From assembly GCA_009809945.1 (NCBI GenBank), contig WTPW01000356.1:203882-267881 (forward strand): a stretch of 64,000 nt of DNA, read 5' to 3'. Origin of the DNA: Gigaspora margarita. Taxonomy: Eukaryota > Glomeromycota > Glomeromycetes > Diversisporales > Gigasporaceae. Of this stretch, positions 21,564-32,071 are shown piece after piece (the first letter of the stretch is position 1; each line of letters begins with the position of its first letter). The notes under the pieces were generated by a model that was given only the letters and a program-made list of their open reading frames with translations, searched no databases and was not told the origin of the DNA. Both the position numbers and the translations under genes were made by a program.

Positions 21564-23508
21564 GAAATTAGCACCTAAATTTGTATAACACAGTCCAAAT
21601 TTTCATGCATAAACCCATACCTCAAACATTTGTACACGTGATGAATAAAATTGATAAATATAACCCAGTATGATAAAAAATTTTGGGGCCATGTGCAGAA
21701 TGATCAGATAATTCGCGCACACAATTCATATTGCGCACACTAGAATTATAAAATTTTTATACAAAAATCTTTTCCATTTTAATCTAAAAGGAAATGTGGC
21801 TGATCACGAGTTAGGTTTGCAGCCAATAATTTAAATGCATAACATCTGATCAGAAACTTTTTCAGAAACGATCTGCTGTATGCCGACAAAGAAAGATTGA
21901 AGAGGGATAGATCTGTGCATCACAATTTATTATTTGGAAGATTATCAATTAAATTATTTTAATAATAGAAGTACATACAGCTTTATTATATAAAAGCGAT
22001 GAATAAAACCCATATAATTATTAAAAAGGGCTCTATAACATGAAAGAAATTGACAAGAGCTTTTTAAATAAAAAAAAACTGCTTGATATTATTAAGTTGT
22101 TGAGAAAAAGTAATATTGGTTTTTCATAATAGATATGATTTTTACCAAACCGATCTTCAAAACCTATTAAAAAATCTGAATTAGTGATCTACATTATGTA
22201 CAGTACCGATTGAATACCCTAATGAAGCATGCTTGATAGTGGCTAACTCATTTTAGCAAAAACAATAAGCAATTGACTGCTCCTCATATGTACTGTACTT
22301 CCATTATTTGGACACCTTCAGGAGTCTAGACACTTTTCAGTAACGTGACCATCACGTTCATAGGACGACATTTTGTATGACTACCAATTAAATCAATCAA
22401 AAAATTAATTTCGCAAGTAAACTTTTATTATTATTATTAGCGAAGTTTTATATTTAATTTTATATTCAAATCGCAATTTTATTCTATTTTCAATCATTAC
22501 AATCCCTACTAGAGATGCACCATATCCATATTTCATATAATCAATGAAACAATACCGCTCATATATACTTATTGATCTGCTACTAAAGTAAACCCAAACC
22601 ACGATTATAACTGTTTACCCAATGATTAAACTCTGTAATCTTAATTAATACGCAAGATATGTAGTAAGTATTAAGTTAAAGTAACATACGGACGGTATTT
22701 TTGCGTCATGTTTTACAAGATCTAAAACTTACATCTAACGTCTCAATCAGCTTTTTAGTTGACTATTTTCAGCATTTAAGTTTTATGTATGGCTAGTATA
22801 GTAATCAATAGCAGAATATTTGCTTCAAGTGAAGTTCTCGGGGATGTTGGTTATTTTTTGATTATTTTGAACAATAAATACAAATGTTCTTTCGAAGCTA
22901 GAAATGGTCTTTATCGTGATTTTTTATTAGAGAAACGTTACATTCTCAAAAAGTACTTAAAACTGTATAAATAAGTTACCCAGGCATTACCCGGGCAATT
23001 TATTTATGTCAGCCAATCAAACGAATGTCGGCCTATGACCATCACGTGGTGTTGCGTAATTCGGATTAACTTTTTTTAAGGTTAGGGTTAGGGTTCGTAT
23101 ATGTAGACTTAAAAGGCTACTACATACCTATATGTAAAATCGCGTTCCAGACATTTTTATATGATTTTTAAACCTGATTTAAACACTAGTTTTCGAGTAT
23201 TTTCTCTCTTTTCTCTTTTTTTCTTCTTGTACACGTGTTTTGTTTTGATGTCGGACTGATCCGGGAAGATCAAAATTTACGTTCTCCGATTGGTTAATTC
23301 TCATGCGCACGTCACGTTACTGCAAAAGTGTCTAGACCCCTGGTGCGGTTCATTATTTGTTTATTGCCCTGGGCTTAGTTCAAATTTGTCTTGTTGAAAC
23401 CTGTTTGGAGAATACGCCCACGGAATTTCACATGGATCTGCAATATCCAATTTTGAAATAGTGTGATAGATAGCAATGCCTGTACCTGGTACTGTACGTA
23501 CTGTTCAT
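21060..23508. other. Non-genic stretch with short repeats
   Basis: It contains an A-rich region with a run of about 43 A at 21,518-21,560, dispersed repeat D copy 3, and a GGTTAGGGTTAGGGTT piece near 23,078-23,094 (telomere-like, two and a half units). A 61-aa frame at 22,789-22,974 has no known domain and no duplicate in the window; I leave it uncalled. Confidence 0.5.
21970..22170 (-). repeat. Dispersed repeat D, copy 3
   Basis: The reverse complement aligns with 4,375-4,545, including AATATTACTTTTTCTCAACA and the GGTTTGGTAA flank. Confidence 0.6.
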
Positions 23509-23512
23509 ACGT

Positions 23513-24685
23513 TGTGAGGGGGGTTGGCAATCGGCTAATCAAATAATATACACTAACAACACCAATATCTATCTAAACTAATAGCTAACAGTCCGGCAAG
23601 ACTCTTAATCTTCGAATTGGCAGGCAGAAAGGGGCGTGGAAGATTTGGTCTGGGTCTCGAGGTTCATTTGGGGTCTTGCTGCGGCGTAGTTATGCGAAGC
23701 TAAGTATATCTTGAATTTCCTTGTATAGGGTTCTTCTTTATATGTCTCTAATTCCACTATACTTATATCTATTTATATAAAACTACTTACTTTGGGTACT
23801 TTCTTTCTTAACAGGGTTACAAATTAAATGGAGTTCGAAACTCGGGTCACGACTAACGATACGGCTTTAATTTAGAATAACAAATATTCATGGGTACAAG
23901 GTAGGTTCAATAAGCGAATTTTATCATAACAAAATGGGTTTAATCACAAGGGAAACTTCTTAACACTTCTACTCTTATTTCGAAGGTTAGAACTCAAGTT
24001 CGTCTGAGTTATTCAAATGTGAACTCGTTCCGAGAGTTATTCTTTATTGAGGCGAAAAGCTAGGGTTTATATACTTTTTACCCTTTTAATAAATACATGA
24101 GTTTTAGACTACTCTAACTAATTCTATTGAATTCGTCTTTAACTTACTATGGCCGTAATTTCTTTGAACAAAAGTTAGAGGCGAATTCCTACGCCTCGAG
24201 GCGTACTTGGGGCAACGAAAGGCTTTTCGGGCTTTTCGTTTGTGCCGGAGTCAAACTTACATGTGCCAATACCACTATTTTAATGATGTCAAGACTAAAC
24301 TAAATACATTGTTTAGTAAAAGGGGGAATAAACCAACAATTACAGCCGAATTCCAGGTGCAAAAACTAGATTGGGGCTGTAGCGGGCAGAATTACCATGC
24401 CCACAAGCATGTGTAAATTCATGTGTAAAATTTATGACTATCAAAATAGGTAACAAACAAACATTGGCAGCGAAATGTCAATTAATAAGAACTGGTTTTA
24501 GGCCCTGGCAGGCGTAGTTGCCATGTGTTTTTACCAGGGGTCACTGCGACATATTGCTTGTTCTATTTGGGGCTATGTCGATTCCACAATCTTCGAGAAA
24601 TGATACTATCGTAACGACATAAACAAAAGCAAAAGTTCCCTAATGTAAAAAAAAAAGAAAAAGTCCCGTGACGGAGCCCATCACA
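23513..24685 (-). mobile_element. Solo LTR related to the gypsy element
   Basis: On the minus strand it starts TGTGATGGGCTCCGTCACGG and ends CCCCCCTCACA. The ends match the pattern of the gypsy LTR (TGTTGAGAAGCTCC ... CCCTCACA). The inner part CCTTCGAAATAAGAGTAGAA followed by a similar TTTCCC context is shared with the gypsy LTR at 5,285-5,325. A TATATAAA motif lies near 24,065-24,075 and AATAAAG near 24,045-24,052 on the minus strand. The length of 1,173 bp is close to 1,146. A 4-bp duplication ACGT flanks it (23,509-23,512 and 24,686-24,689), the same duplication length as in the full element. No internal region remains, so it arose by LTR-LTR recombination. Confidence 0.8.
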
Positions 24686-24689
24686 ACGT

Positions 24690-24997
24690 ACGTACGTACG
24701 TAGTGAAGAGAAATATGGGATAACAGATCAAAATAGCTCTCACTTATCATTATGTATTAATGTCACTTGATTCGTTCAATAAACCCATATTTCAATTTGA
24801 GTCTAAATAGCATATAGGAAGTAGGTTGTTGATCAAAGAAACCTATCACTGAGCATTAATTGTGAAGTCTCATCGGTTATTGTTTTGTTTATTGTTAATC
24901 GTGCTTTGTACTTTTGCTTCAGTTTAAGAATTTCTGCACAAACGTTGTTATTGTTGTTGCATGATTGTATCTCTCAAAGTATGACTGTTGAACATTA
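24690..24997. other. Non-genic stretch
   Basis: A short ACGTACGTACGT run follows the solo LTR. No gene or repeat family was recognised in the rest. Confidence 0.5.
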
Positions 24998-25005
24998 CCC
25001 ATAAC

Positions 25006-25828
25006 TAGTGATTGGCGTCGTAATTCAAATCATGAATGTAGTAATGTAGTAATTATTTACTACAAAAAGTAGTAATTGTAATAATATTTACTACATGTAG
25101 TAAATATTACTACATGTAGTAATTATTATTATATATAATTTTTATTACCACAAGTAGTAAATATTACTACATGTAGTATTTATTACTACATGTAGTATTT
25201 ATTACTACATGTAGTATTTATTACTACATGTAGTATTTATTACTACATGTAATAATTATTATCCGGCAAACTCATATGATCATGAAAAAATTTCTTTTTG
25301 TTATTTTTTCATGTGGTGCGATGTAAACATGTTTATTTAAATTAAAACTCAGCTGACAACTTCCTACCAATCATGATCATAAATTGCTGTTGTTGGGCAA
25401 TTGTCGAATACAGTTATTTGGCAAATGATTGGCTACACATGCCGCAGAACGGCACGTGATCATTTGCCAAATTACTGTTATTTGACAATTTATAATACTA
25501 TATTACTACATATTATTACATGTAGTAAATAATACTACATTACTACATATTACTACATGTAGTAAGTATTACTACATGTAGTAAGTATTACTACTTGTAG
25601 TAAGTATTACTACATGTAATAAGTATTACTACATGTAGTAAGTATTACTACATGTAGTAAGTATTACTACATGTAGTAAGTATTACTCATGTAGTAAGTA
25701 TTACTACATGTAGTAAGTATTACTACATGTAGTAAGTAATACTACAATTACGGTTTAAAAAAGACCATGTAGTAATATATGTAGTAAATATAATTGTAGT
25801 AATTAGCCATTTACGACGCCAATCACTA
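25006..25828. mobile_element. hAT-type MITE with TACTACATGTAGTA array
   Basis: The ends TAGTGATTGGCGTCGTAA and their inverse are flanked by exact CCCATAAC (24,998-25,005 and 25,829-25,836). Two blocks (about 25,040-25,260 and 25,495-25,760) consist of a roughly 20-bp unit, ATTACTACATGTAGTAAGT, that is itself palindromic. Between the blocks lies a 230-bp unique segment with an inverted pair of TTTGGCAAATGAT-type motifs. There is no transposase. Confidence 0.92.
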
Positions 25829-26052
25829 CCCATAACTACAGGAACTAAATCCCTATATTGATGCTGCTCTTCCAATTTTATACAGAGTCATAGATTCTTA
25901 ATTTCTTTGGGATGATCGCCAATTATGTACTCCTTGTACTACATATGCATCAGGTTTATGACGTAAGTACGCATTTACCTTACGTACGTACAGTACGTAC
26001 GCACGTCTTAACGAACCTTATCATTAAAAATTTTTAAGTTTGATTACTGTAA

Positions 26053-27589
26053 ATGGCACTAAAATTCTTTGAAAATCTTTCAAATAATTATCTTGAACTT
26101 CTTGATGATAAAGAGGATTTTAGTATAGTTATTAATGTTGGCGAATATCCAAAGTTAAAGATATTTCGTGCACATTCAGCAATATTAAGATATAGATCGT
26201 TATATTTTCGCAATGTATTGAAGAATATCGGTAAAAATGAGAATAATATCAAAACGCTTAATTTAAAACATGTTTCAAGTCAATATTTTGAGATTATTAT
26301 CAAGTAAGTTGTTTATGATGTATTATAATTTGTATTGTCACAAGAAGAAATCTAAAATATCTATAAATTCTATACAAAGGTATATATACGGAGGAATGGT
26401 CTTGCTTGAAAAACATGATGCATCATTTATTTTTGAACTTATGCTTATTGCTTATGAGCTTCTTTTTGATGAATTGGCAACACACCTTCAAACTCACTTA
26501 ATTGAAAAGGAATTTGATTGGCTTCGTTTACATTTTAATCGCATTTATCAAAAAAGTTTTCAGAATAATAAACTTTATGATTTGCAAAAATGGTGTAATG
26601 ATATTGTTGCAGAATACCCTAATAAGATTTTTGATTCTGAAGATTTCCTAGCATTTCAAGAAAACGCTTTGGTTTCACTTATTAATCGTGATGATTTACA
26701 AATGGAAGAAGTAAAAATTTGGAATTATGTTTTAAAATGGGGAATTGCACAAAATCCTGGCCTACCATCCAATCCTGAAGACTGGTCTAACGAGAATTTT
26801 ATTATTTTAAAGACTACTTTACAAAATTGTTTACCTCATATTCGTTATTTTCAAATGTCCCGTAAAGATATAATTTATAGTGCACAACCTTATCAACAAA
26901 TTCATGAAACAAAACTTTGGAAAGATATGGAAAACTATATGGCGAATGAACCAATATCTTCTGCCGTTCTTCCACCTCGAATAATTTTAAAGTCAACATT
27001 ACCCACCAAAATTGTAGAATCGTTTTCAACAATTATTAACGAAACACATGCAGCAGAGCTTGCTTCATGGATTGATATGCAAGATGATACGTATTTAATA
27101 ACTGATAATCCATATGAATTTAAATTACTTCTTCGTGGAAGCAGAGAGTTTTACTGCTACTTCATTTTGGAATTTATGCGATAAGCAAACTCATCTTGTT
27201 GTAATCATCAAGGTTAAGGATACTGATGAAATTCTTGGTGGATATAATCCTATTGGTTGGGATAAACAATATAATAATCAAAATAGGAATTGCAAAGAGA
27301 GCTTTATTTTTCATTAAAAAATGGTAATATTCAAAATTCGATTTTAAGTCGCGTGAAAGAACCGGAGAAAGCAATTTATTGTAGTTCTATTAATGGTCCA
27401 ATTTTTGGTGGATTTTATTTTAGTCTTGCAATGGGCAGCATAGTTAATCTAGATCAGCAATGGTGGACTAGTCGAAAATGCGCCTATGAAAAACCAATTA
27501 GAAATGCAGCTGCGTACAAATCAATGAATGGTAAACAATCATTTTTCTCAGTAGAGGAATTTGAAATATTTCAAGTAAAAAAATACTAA
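26053..27589 (+). pseudogene. BTB-BACK-TLDc gene, copy 1 (one intron, two frameshifts)
   Basis: Exon 1 (26,053-26,303) encodes a BTB/POZ domain: MALKFFENLSNNYLELLDD, then FSIVINVGE, FRAHSAILRYRS and LYFRNVL. The intron is 26,304-26,379, GTAAGT to AG; splicing joins the split lysine codon and gives IIIKYIYGGMVLL. Exon 2 encodes the rest of BTB, a BACK-like helical region (about 26,480-26,900) and a TLDc domain (about 26,960-27,589) ending in SVEEFEIFQVKK. BTB proteins of this form usually act as substrate adaptors for Cullin-3 ubiquitin ligases, and TLDc is linked to oxidative-stress resistance; both roles come from the families. Compared with copy 2, two bases are missing near 27,146 (after LLLRGSR) and one near 27,310, so the TLDc domain is read in a shifted frame between them and returns to frame afterwards. 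This may be a recent pseudogene or two sequence errors. Upstream, a TTACGTACGTACAG run lies near 25,979. The start ATG matches that of copy 2. Confidence 0.85.
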
Positions 27590-28621
27590 AGGTTTTATAT
27601 TACCAATTGTAACGAATGATGCTGAAATTAACAATACTATTTAATATGCGATTTTTATAATTTTTTTGGTATACATTTTTTTTTTAGGTTGTCTTTGGAT
27701 TTGGGTTTATATTAAAATATATGGTTATATTTTTAAATTAAAGTCTCAGATTTTTTAACATCATCCGAGACATTAAGTAATTCATATAGTAAATAGCATT
27801 ATTAAAATTATGAATAAATGTTTTACCAAACTGTTTAATTTAAAAAATATGATAGTTATGAATATTTGCAGTATACAATCAACTCTTTATTATAAAATGT
27901 CTTTCTATAATTCATTCAGGTTGACGTTCTAAAGATTTTTAAATTTATATTAAAAATAATTGTGAATTTCATAAGAATGCTTGTTAAATTTATATGTTGA
28001 ATTTTTTTTTATGTCATAGAGCCATCAGTTTGCTATAGTGAGTGTTTAATAGAATATACATAACAAACTGTTAGATATATTGCGCGAAAACTTGATTAAT
28101 TATTATTTGAAATCAGATAAAGAGCAATATCAAAATTAATTGCTATGAACTTAATTGAATGAAAATATGATTGTGTTGATTTGATAATGTCTCGTATCAA
28201 ATAAATACGCAGTTGAAAACTTATAAAGCATATCTTACAGCAATAATCTTTTTTTTTTTTGCAAATAAAAAACATTTTAAATTTTGGTTAGGATATCGAA
28301 TCGTTCCTTACTATAAATTTTTAGTGACTGAGTTACAGGAATATTCATTTTTATTTCTCAATACATTCGAAAGTTTATCAACATTGTCAATAACAAATCC
28401 GTTAATTGACGTCGTGAAACCTTTATTTTATTATACGAAAAGATTCTGTATTAAAGTTCTTCATGATCCATTAAGTACTTTAAATATTTTCACCTGTTAT
28501 TGTACCCCGTTACGGTTCTTTTAAGATGATCAATTACTGTTTGCGTATCCTTATAGTTAGTGTATAAAATCAGCACAATTACGTGCTTACCCGAATCATT
28601 AAAATTTTAAACTTGACTAAA
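27590..28621. other. 3' flank of copy 1, duplicated after copy 2
   Basis: This AT-rich interval aligns with 35,799-37,000 (shared GAATGATG.TGAAATTAA and TTAGGTTGTCTTTGGATTTG). It therefore belongs to the tandem duplication unit. A 103-aa frame at 28,213-28,524 is open here, but the matching region near 36,640-36,970 is full of stops and indels, so I do not call a gene with confidence. Confidence 0.7.
28213..28524 (+). CDS. Small hypothetical ORF in the duplicated spacer
   Basis: The frame encodes 103 aa with a hydrophobic N-terminal part and no domain I recognise. The start is unsupported by any upstream signal. Its counterpart after copy 2 (about 36,640-36,970) is clearly related at the DNA level but not open. 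It is either a lost small gene or an accidental frame; the latter is more likely. Confidence 0.2.
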   Translation: MKTYKAYLTAIIFFFFANKKHFKFWLGYRIVPYYKFLVTELQEYSFLFLNTFESLSTLSITNPLIDVVKPLFYYTKRFCIKVLHDPLSTLNIFTCYCTPLRFF

Positions 28622-29547
28622 ATGGCTTTAAAATTCTTTGAAAAACTTTCAAATAATTATCTTGAACTTATTGATGATAAAGAGGATTTTAACATTATCA
28701 TTAATGTTGGCGAATTACCAAATGCAAAAATATTTCGAGCACATTCAGCAATTTTAAGATACAGATCTTTATATTTTCGAAATGAATTGAAGAATATCGG
28801 TAAAGATGAGAATAATATTGTTAGTCGAAATACTTAATTTAGTCAACCATTTAGGCAATTAGTGTCTAAATATATTTCGACATGGCATTATTTTTTTTTG
28901 AAATGTCAAAAGTCTAAAATTTGACCAAATGCCTAAATAGTTGACTAAATAAATACTATGTGACTAAATGTCTAAATAGTTGACTAAATAAAATACTATG
29001 TGACTAAATGTCTAAATTAAATATAAACAATAAATTATTTATAAATAAATTGAATATTATATTATTACTACTGAACTTTGAACTTAAAGACAAAGCACAA
29101 CTAAGTATAAATTTAATCTTAATTAGTGATAAGCTATTCAGTGCTTTTTATACATGATGCACGTAATGCGCAGTATTATATCTGGTTTATAAAAAATGCT
29201 CCATTGTTGGAATATTAAGGAATGTTCCACTCTTGACCTTGTTCATAATTTATATTAATTTTTTCCAGTTGGGAACTTCCAAATGCTTGAGATAAATTGA
29301 CCTGCATTATGCTAGCATACTCGCATAAAAATATATCTGCAAAAATCATATGCATGGTTTCAAAATTCGTACGCATTATTATTACTAGTTCTAATAATAA
29401 TTGACAGATTTGGACATTTGTTTAGAGGTAGCTTTATGTAATGAACGAGTAATAAATTAATCATTTGAATGAAGTCTATAATAATAACGGGTAATAAATT
29501 AATATGTTAGTGCAATTTATATAACATTTAATTAGTCTAATAATCAG

Positions 29548-29665
29548 TCTGTCTACTGATCATTCCTAATCAGTTCTGGACCACAGTCCAGTCTAACTTT
29601 TTTAAAAGACTGCCAGTCTTTGGACCAAGACGGACCGGACGGACTGATTAACAGCACTAATGGGA
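29548..29665. mobile_element. Short MITE-like insert with TAATCAGTC ends
   Basis: TAATCAGTCTGTC at the left is mirrored by GGACGGACTGATTA at the right, with GGACC-type inverted motifs inside. The right edge CACTA is followed by ATGGGAAT; a second end of the same family at 30,610-30,695 ends CCCTA followed by ATTCCCAT. The borders are approximate. Confidence 0.45.
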
Positions 29666-29930
29666 ATAGGTTCGCTATCCAAACAAGCTCAAGCGTTCAT
29701 ACTCTAATGTCAATACCTATGACAAAACCTCTAGTCTAGGACTGATTATTTGAACCCGTACCAATCATTCTCACAACCTGTTGAACGCATAAACTACTGA
29801 CCTCTTGGTTCCAAAATTTCCTAAACCCAAGGTCCTAAATCAACCCTAACTAATACATGAAAACACAAGTATAAGAAAAATATCTAACATACGCCCGGTG
29901 TTATCCTCAGCATCTGTTTCAGGTCCCTGC

Positions 29931-30310
29931 AGTCGCGGAGCCTAAATAAGATCCTTGCACTGCCACTGCAGCCATGGAGCCTAACTATCCACTAATAAGG
30001 TCTTGTACAGCGCCGTGGAGCCTAACTATCTATTAATAAGGTCCTTGCACTGCCACTGTAACCGCGGTGCCTAATTATCCACTAATAAGGCCTTTGCACT
30101 GCTACTGCAACTGCGGAGCCTAAACATCCACTAATAAGGTCCTTGCACTGCCGCTGCAGCAGCGGAGCCTAACTATCCACTAATAAGGTCCTTGCAGCTG
30201 CGGTGCCTAACTATCTACTATTAAGGTCCGTGTTCTGCTACTGCAGCTGCAGAGCCTAACTATCCACTAATAGGTCCTTGCACTGTCACTGCAGCCACGG
30301 AGCCCAACAA
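29931..30310. repeat. Minisatellite M, second locus (opposite orientation)
   Basis: There are about seven units of roughly 52 bp: GGTCCTTGCACTGCCACTGC, then AGCCGCGGAGCCTAAC and TATCCACTAATAA. It is the reverse-complement family of the array at 17,100-17,767, and less diverged than that array. Confidence 0.85.
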
Positions 30311-31055
30311 CTGACTAGGGATGGTGGCGGGAGATAGAGCCAGCATTTACTAAGGCGAGTGATAGCAAAACCAAAATAACTAGCCTTAATTGCTAACACT
30401 AATTCTAATTTGTCATTTATCCAAAAATATTTAATGTTTAGTTTGAAAGCAAAGACAAATTAATAATTCGCAAAATATAAAATAAACATTAAATAAGAAA
30501 AACTCCTATTTAAATTTATTATTGTTGTCTAAGCCTCTAAAAATTAACCTCGCATATCACAAAAAATTAGGCTACATATGTTCGTTACAATAATTTAAAG
30601 CTAACTATATTCGGACCGATAGTCTTTTTGGTCCGTCCAATAAAAAGACAGTTCTAAGGAGGACCTTGGTTTTAGTCGGACTGATTAACAACCCTAATTC
30701 CCATATGTTTTTCATATATATTTCTTAATTTAGACATTTCGACATTATTTAGACATTTCGGCAATATTTAGACATTTCGGCATCCTAAATATCAAATGTC
30801 GAAATATTTCTACAAGCATAAAACAATTTCGGCTAACAACATTAGATGAGAATAATATCAAAACACTTAATTTAAAAGCATGTTTATGTCCAACATTTTG
30901 AACTTATTATCAAGTAAGCTATTCTATATTATAATATTTTATGATTCATAATTCATAATTTATTATGTTACAAAATGATATCTAAGGTATACATATAAAA
31001 TTTATACAAAGGTATATATACGGAGGAATATTTTTACTTGAAAACCATGATGCAT

Positions 31056-31919
31056 TGGGGTGTCACATCGATTATTTAATCAAAACTATATCAGTTAACT
31101 ATGTAATTTATCATAATGCAGATTTTTTTCATTACACTAATGTAAATCAATTTATCACTATACAATAAAATATTGCTATTATATTATCTGTTATACAATA
31201 AAACTTATTTTAAAATATATCAACTTATTATATAGGTGTGCAATCGCCTTAAAATTTTCGCTAGTTATTTATATAAGGTCAAAGAATAAAGCTACGTTTT
31301 TATTTTTTGTATTAATATATGGGTTTTGAACATTCACTTTATATATTATTTGAAAATTCATTAAATAGGACAAAAAAAATTGTCTTAAACATAAAAATCG
31401 AAATTTAATTAGAACTTTAGTGAAAAATCAAACGTAGTCACATTGAAACAGTTCTGACGAACAGTTTTCAATTAAAAAAAAATTGGAAAATAAGTGCAAT
31501 ATTTATGTGATACCTTTAGAATTTCGTGCTTTTCTTTATAATAAAGAAAGTAAAATTACATTCGATTAATTATTTTAATTTTTTGATAAAAATCTGATCA
31601 TAATAAAATGATCAATATAACTGACATAGTTTTGATTAAATAGTCGATGTGACACCCCAATTATAGATGCTTGACGAAATTATTTTTGAATTGACGAATA
31701 GTTTCGTCATTTTGCGATTGTGCCAAAACTTTCATATTTACACCAAGAAATTTTTCTATAAATTTAGACAGCACACTCCTTAGAATAATATTCTAATTCA
31801 AAATTAATTTCGTCACTAATAGTTATTGATCAAAATAATTTCGTCAAGAGTTTCGTCATTTCGTCAGGTTTAATTTCGTCTACTAATAAAATCAATTTCG
31901 TCAAGCATCACTAACCCCA
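31056..31919. mobile_element. MULE-like MITE in BTB copy 2
   Basis: Terminal inverted repeats are about 35 bp, starting TGGGGTGTCACATCGA. Exact 9-bp flanks ATGATGCAT (31,047-31,055 and 31,920-31,928) match the Mutator-type duplication length. A hAT MITE (31,662-31,913) is inserted in its last bases. Removing both restores the BTB/BACK sequence GATGCATCATTTATTTTTGA seen in copy 1. Confidence 0.88.
31662..31913. mobile_element. hAT-type MITE nested in the MULE-like MITE
   Basis: The left end TATAGATGCTTGACGAAATT and inverted right end TAGTGATGCTTGACGAAATT are flanked by exact ACCCCAAT (31,654-31,661 and 31,914-31,921). It is 252 bp long with several TTTCGTCA motifs inside. Confidence 0.88.
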
Positions 31920-32071
31920 ATGATGCATCATTTATTTTTGAGCTCATGTTTATTGTTTATGAGTTACTTTTGGATGAATTGGCCAAGCAACTTCAAACTC
32001 ACTTAATTAAAAAGGAAGCTCATTGGCTTCGTTTATATTTAATCGTATTTATCAAAAAAGTTTCCAGAATA

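Larger units (their letters stand above)
28819..30843. mobile_element. TIR element A in BTB copy 2 (long target duplication)
   Basis: The left end TGTTAGTCGAAAT and inverted right end TGTTAGCCGAAAT are near-identical. The flanks share AGATGAGAATAATAT (28,804-28,818 and 30,844-30,858), 15 bases. Five bases (ACATT) lie between the right inverted repeat and the flank. Inner subterminal repeats carry GACTAAATGTCTAAATA and ACATTTCGGCA. The insert contains minisatellite M (29,931-30,310) and GGACCG-rich short inverted motifs at 29,548-29,665 and 30,610-30,695. There is no transposase. The duplication may be 10 bp if the five extra bases belong to the terminal repeat. Confidence 0.75.

Noticed and set aside
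23076..23096. Telomere or chromosome end
   Set aside because: Only about two and a half GGTTAG units are present, with ordinary repeats on both sides; this is at most an interstitial trace.
25040..25760. CRISPR-like array of short repeats
   Set aside because: The units are directly adjacent palindromes without unique spacers, inside a eukaryotic MITE with an 8-bp duplication.
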